DNA from: Spirochaetota bacterium
GTDB lineage: Bacteria; Spirochaetota; Spirochaetia; Treponematales; Breznakiellaceae
DNA: 5,589 bases
Direction of reading: 5' to 3'
Assembly (NCBI GenBank): GCA_023398155.1
Contig: JAEWSV010000270.1
Location: 1 to 5,589, forward strand
Both the position numbers and the translations under genes were made by a program. The notes below the pieces were generated by a model. It was given only the letters and a program-made list of their open reading frames with translations, was not told where the DNA came from and made no database searches. Numbering within the stretch: the first letter of the stretch is position 1; each line of letters opens with the position of its first letter. Positions 5,103 through 5,589 of this stretch are shown piece after piece.

Positions 5103-5589
5103 CGAATCTTCACGAGTTCCATTTCAAAGACGAGGAAGGCGTTGCCGGGGATGACGCCGCCGGCGCCGCGTTCTCCGTACGCCAGTTCGGGCGGTAAAAC
5201 CACGAGGCGCTTCTCGCCGAGCTTCATGTCGAGGATCGTCTCTTCCCATCCGCGGATGACCCGCCCCGCGCCGGCCTGCAACTCGATCGGACCGCCGTGT
5301 AAATCGGAAGCGTCGAAAACTTCGCCGGAGAGGAACATACCCTTATAGTTAACGCTCACCGTCTTGCCCGCCGTCGGCTTGGCGCCGTCGCCCTGTTTGA
5401 GGATGACGTAGCGGATACCGCTCGCGGTGACCGACGCTCCCGGATACTTCGCCGCGACGGCCGCGAGATCCGCGTCCCGCTTCTCCTTGGCTTTGCCGGC
5501 GGCGGCGGCGCCCGCGTTCTTGACATACGCGTCGAAAGCCGCTTGGTCCGCCTTGAAGCCCCGCGCGGCCGCCCCGTTGCGGACGATCT
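5099..5589 (-). CDS. FKBP-type peptidyl-prolyl isomerase, C-terminal part of a probable cyclophilin-FKBP fusion (5' end outside window)
   Basis: The reading frame is open to the right edge; 162 complete codons are visible (numbered from 5587). A GTG at 5359 could be mistaken for a start, but the frame upstream is coding and completes the domain. Residues 55-162 are an FKBP domain, which catalyses cis-trans isomerisation of X-Pro bonds: VSVNYKG (77-83), VFDAS (90-94), RVIRGWEE (109-116), LPPELAYGERGAGGVIP (131-147) and FLVFEMELVKI (151-161). FKBP12 active-site equivalents Y81, F91, D92, V110, I111, W114, Y137 and F154 are present; the F46 equivalent is L103. Before the domain, IVRNGAAARGFKADQAAFDAY (1-21) resembles the C-terminal tail of bacterial cyclophilins, followed by an Ala/Lys-rich linker (22-48). 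This suggests the dual-family cyclophilin-FKBP immunophilin described from Treponema. Cell location cannot be judged without the N-terminus. It is the first gene of a pair with the PIN-like gene. Confidence 0.9.
   Translation of the reverse strand, partial: IVRNGAAARGFKADQAAFDAYVKNAGAAAAGKAKEKRDADLAAVAAKYPGASVTASGIRYVILKQGDGAKPTAGKTVSVNYKGMFLSGEVFDASDLHGGPIELQAGAGRVIRGWEETILDMKLGEKRLVVLPPELAYGERGAGGVIPGNAFLVFEMELVKIR

Noticed and set aside
4666..5154. Plus-strand open frame (162 codons) antisense to the PIN-like gene
   Set aside because: It is a Ser/Arg/Ala-rich shadow, while the minus-strand frame has a PIN-like strand-helix pattern, coupled start and gene-like spacing.
5099..5359. Stand-alone 86-residue FKBP starting at GTG 5359
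   Set aside because: The first FKBP strand (IRYVILKQGDG) lies upstream of that GTG in the same open frame, and no ribosome-binding site precedes it; the gene continues past the window edge.

Overview
The window is a GC-rich bacterial chromosome segment, densely packed, with no RNA gene, mobile element or CRISPR array that I can see. The best taxonomic guess is a GC-rich spirochaete of the Treponema/Spirochaeta group. This rests on a PilZ protein with an extra N-terminal domain, a lipoprotein ApbE, and above all a peptidyl-prolyl isomerase whose visible part joins a cyclophilin-like tail to an FKBP domain, an arrangement known from Treponema. The assignment is inference, not proof.

Minus-strand block, 3339 down to 1: five genes run in the same direction with small gaps. 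In transcription order they are a PilZ-type c-di-GMP receptor (3339-2563), a YghZ/Gpr-type aldo-keto reductase (2526-1531), an inositol-monophosphatase-family phosphatase (1534-713, overlapping the reductase by ATGA), a NimA-like FMN-binding flavoprotein (702-238) and the N-terminus of an aldehyde dehydrogenase (174-1, cut by the window edge). Gaps are 36, -4, 10 and 63 nt, so this looks like one operon. A carbonyl-reducing enzyme, a carbonyl-oxidising enzyme, a flavoprotein and a small-molecule phosphatase suggest aldehyde/redox housekeeping, with a second-messenger receptor at the head.

Divergent plus-strand gene: after a 99-nt intergenic region (3340-3438), apbE (3439-4485) encodes an exported lipoprotein FAD:protein FMN transferase. 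Neither divergent gene has a convincing Shine-Dalgarno sequence, and weak -10-like hexamers lie very close to both start codons, so both transcripts may have almost no leader.

Convergent minus-strand pair at the right end: a 65-nt gap holding two GC-rich hairpins separates apbE from a PIN-domain-like protein (5102-4551). That gene overlaps by ATGA the end of the partial cyclophilin-FKBP fusion gene (>5589-5099). The foldase and PIN-like protein are therefore probably translationally coupled, the least expected association here. No stretch above 300 nt lacks a gene. I see no clear evidence of a wholly new system; the PIN-like/foldase pair and the PilZ-headed metabolic operon are the points most worth following up.
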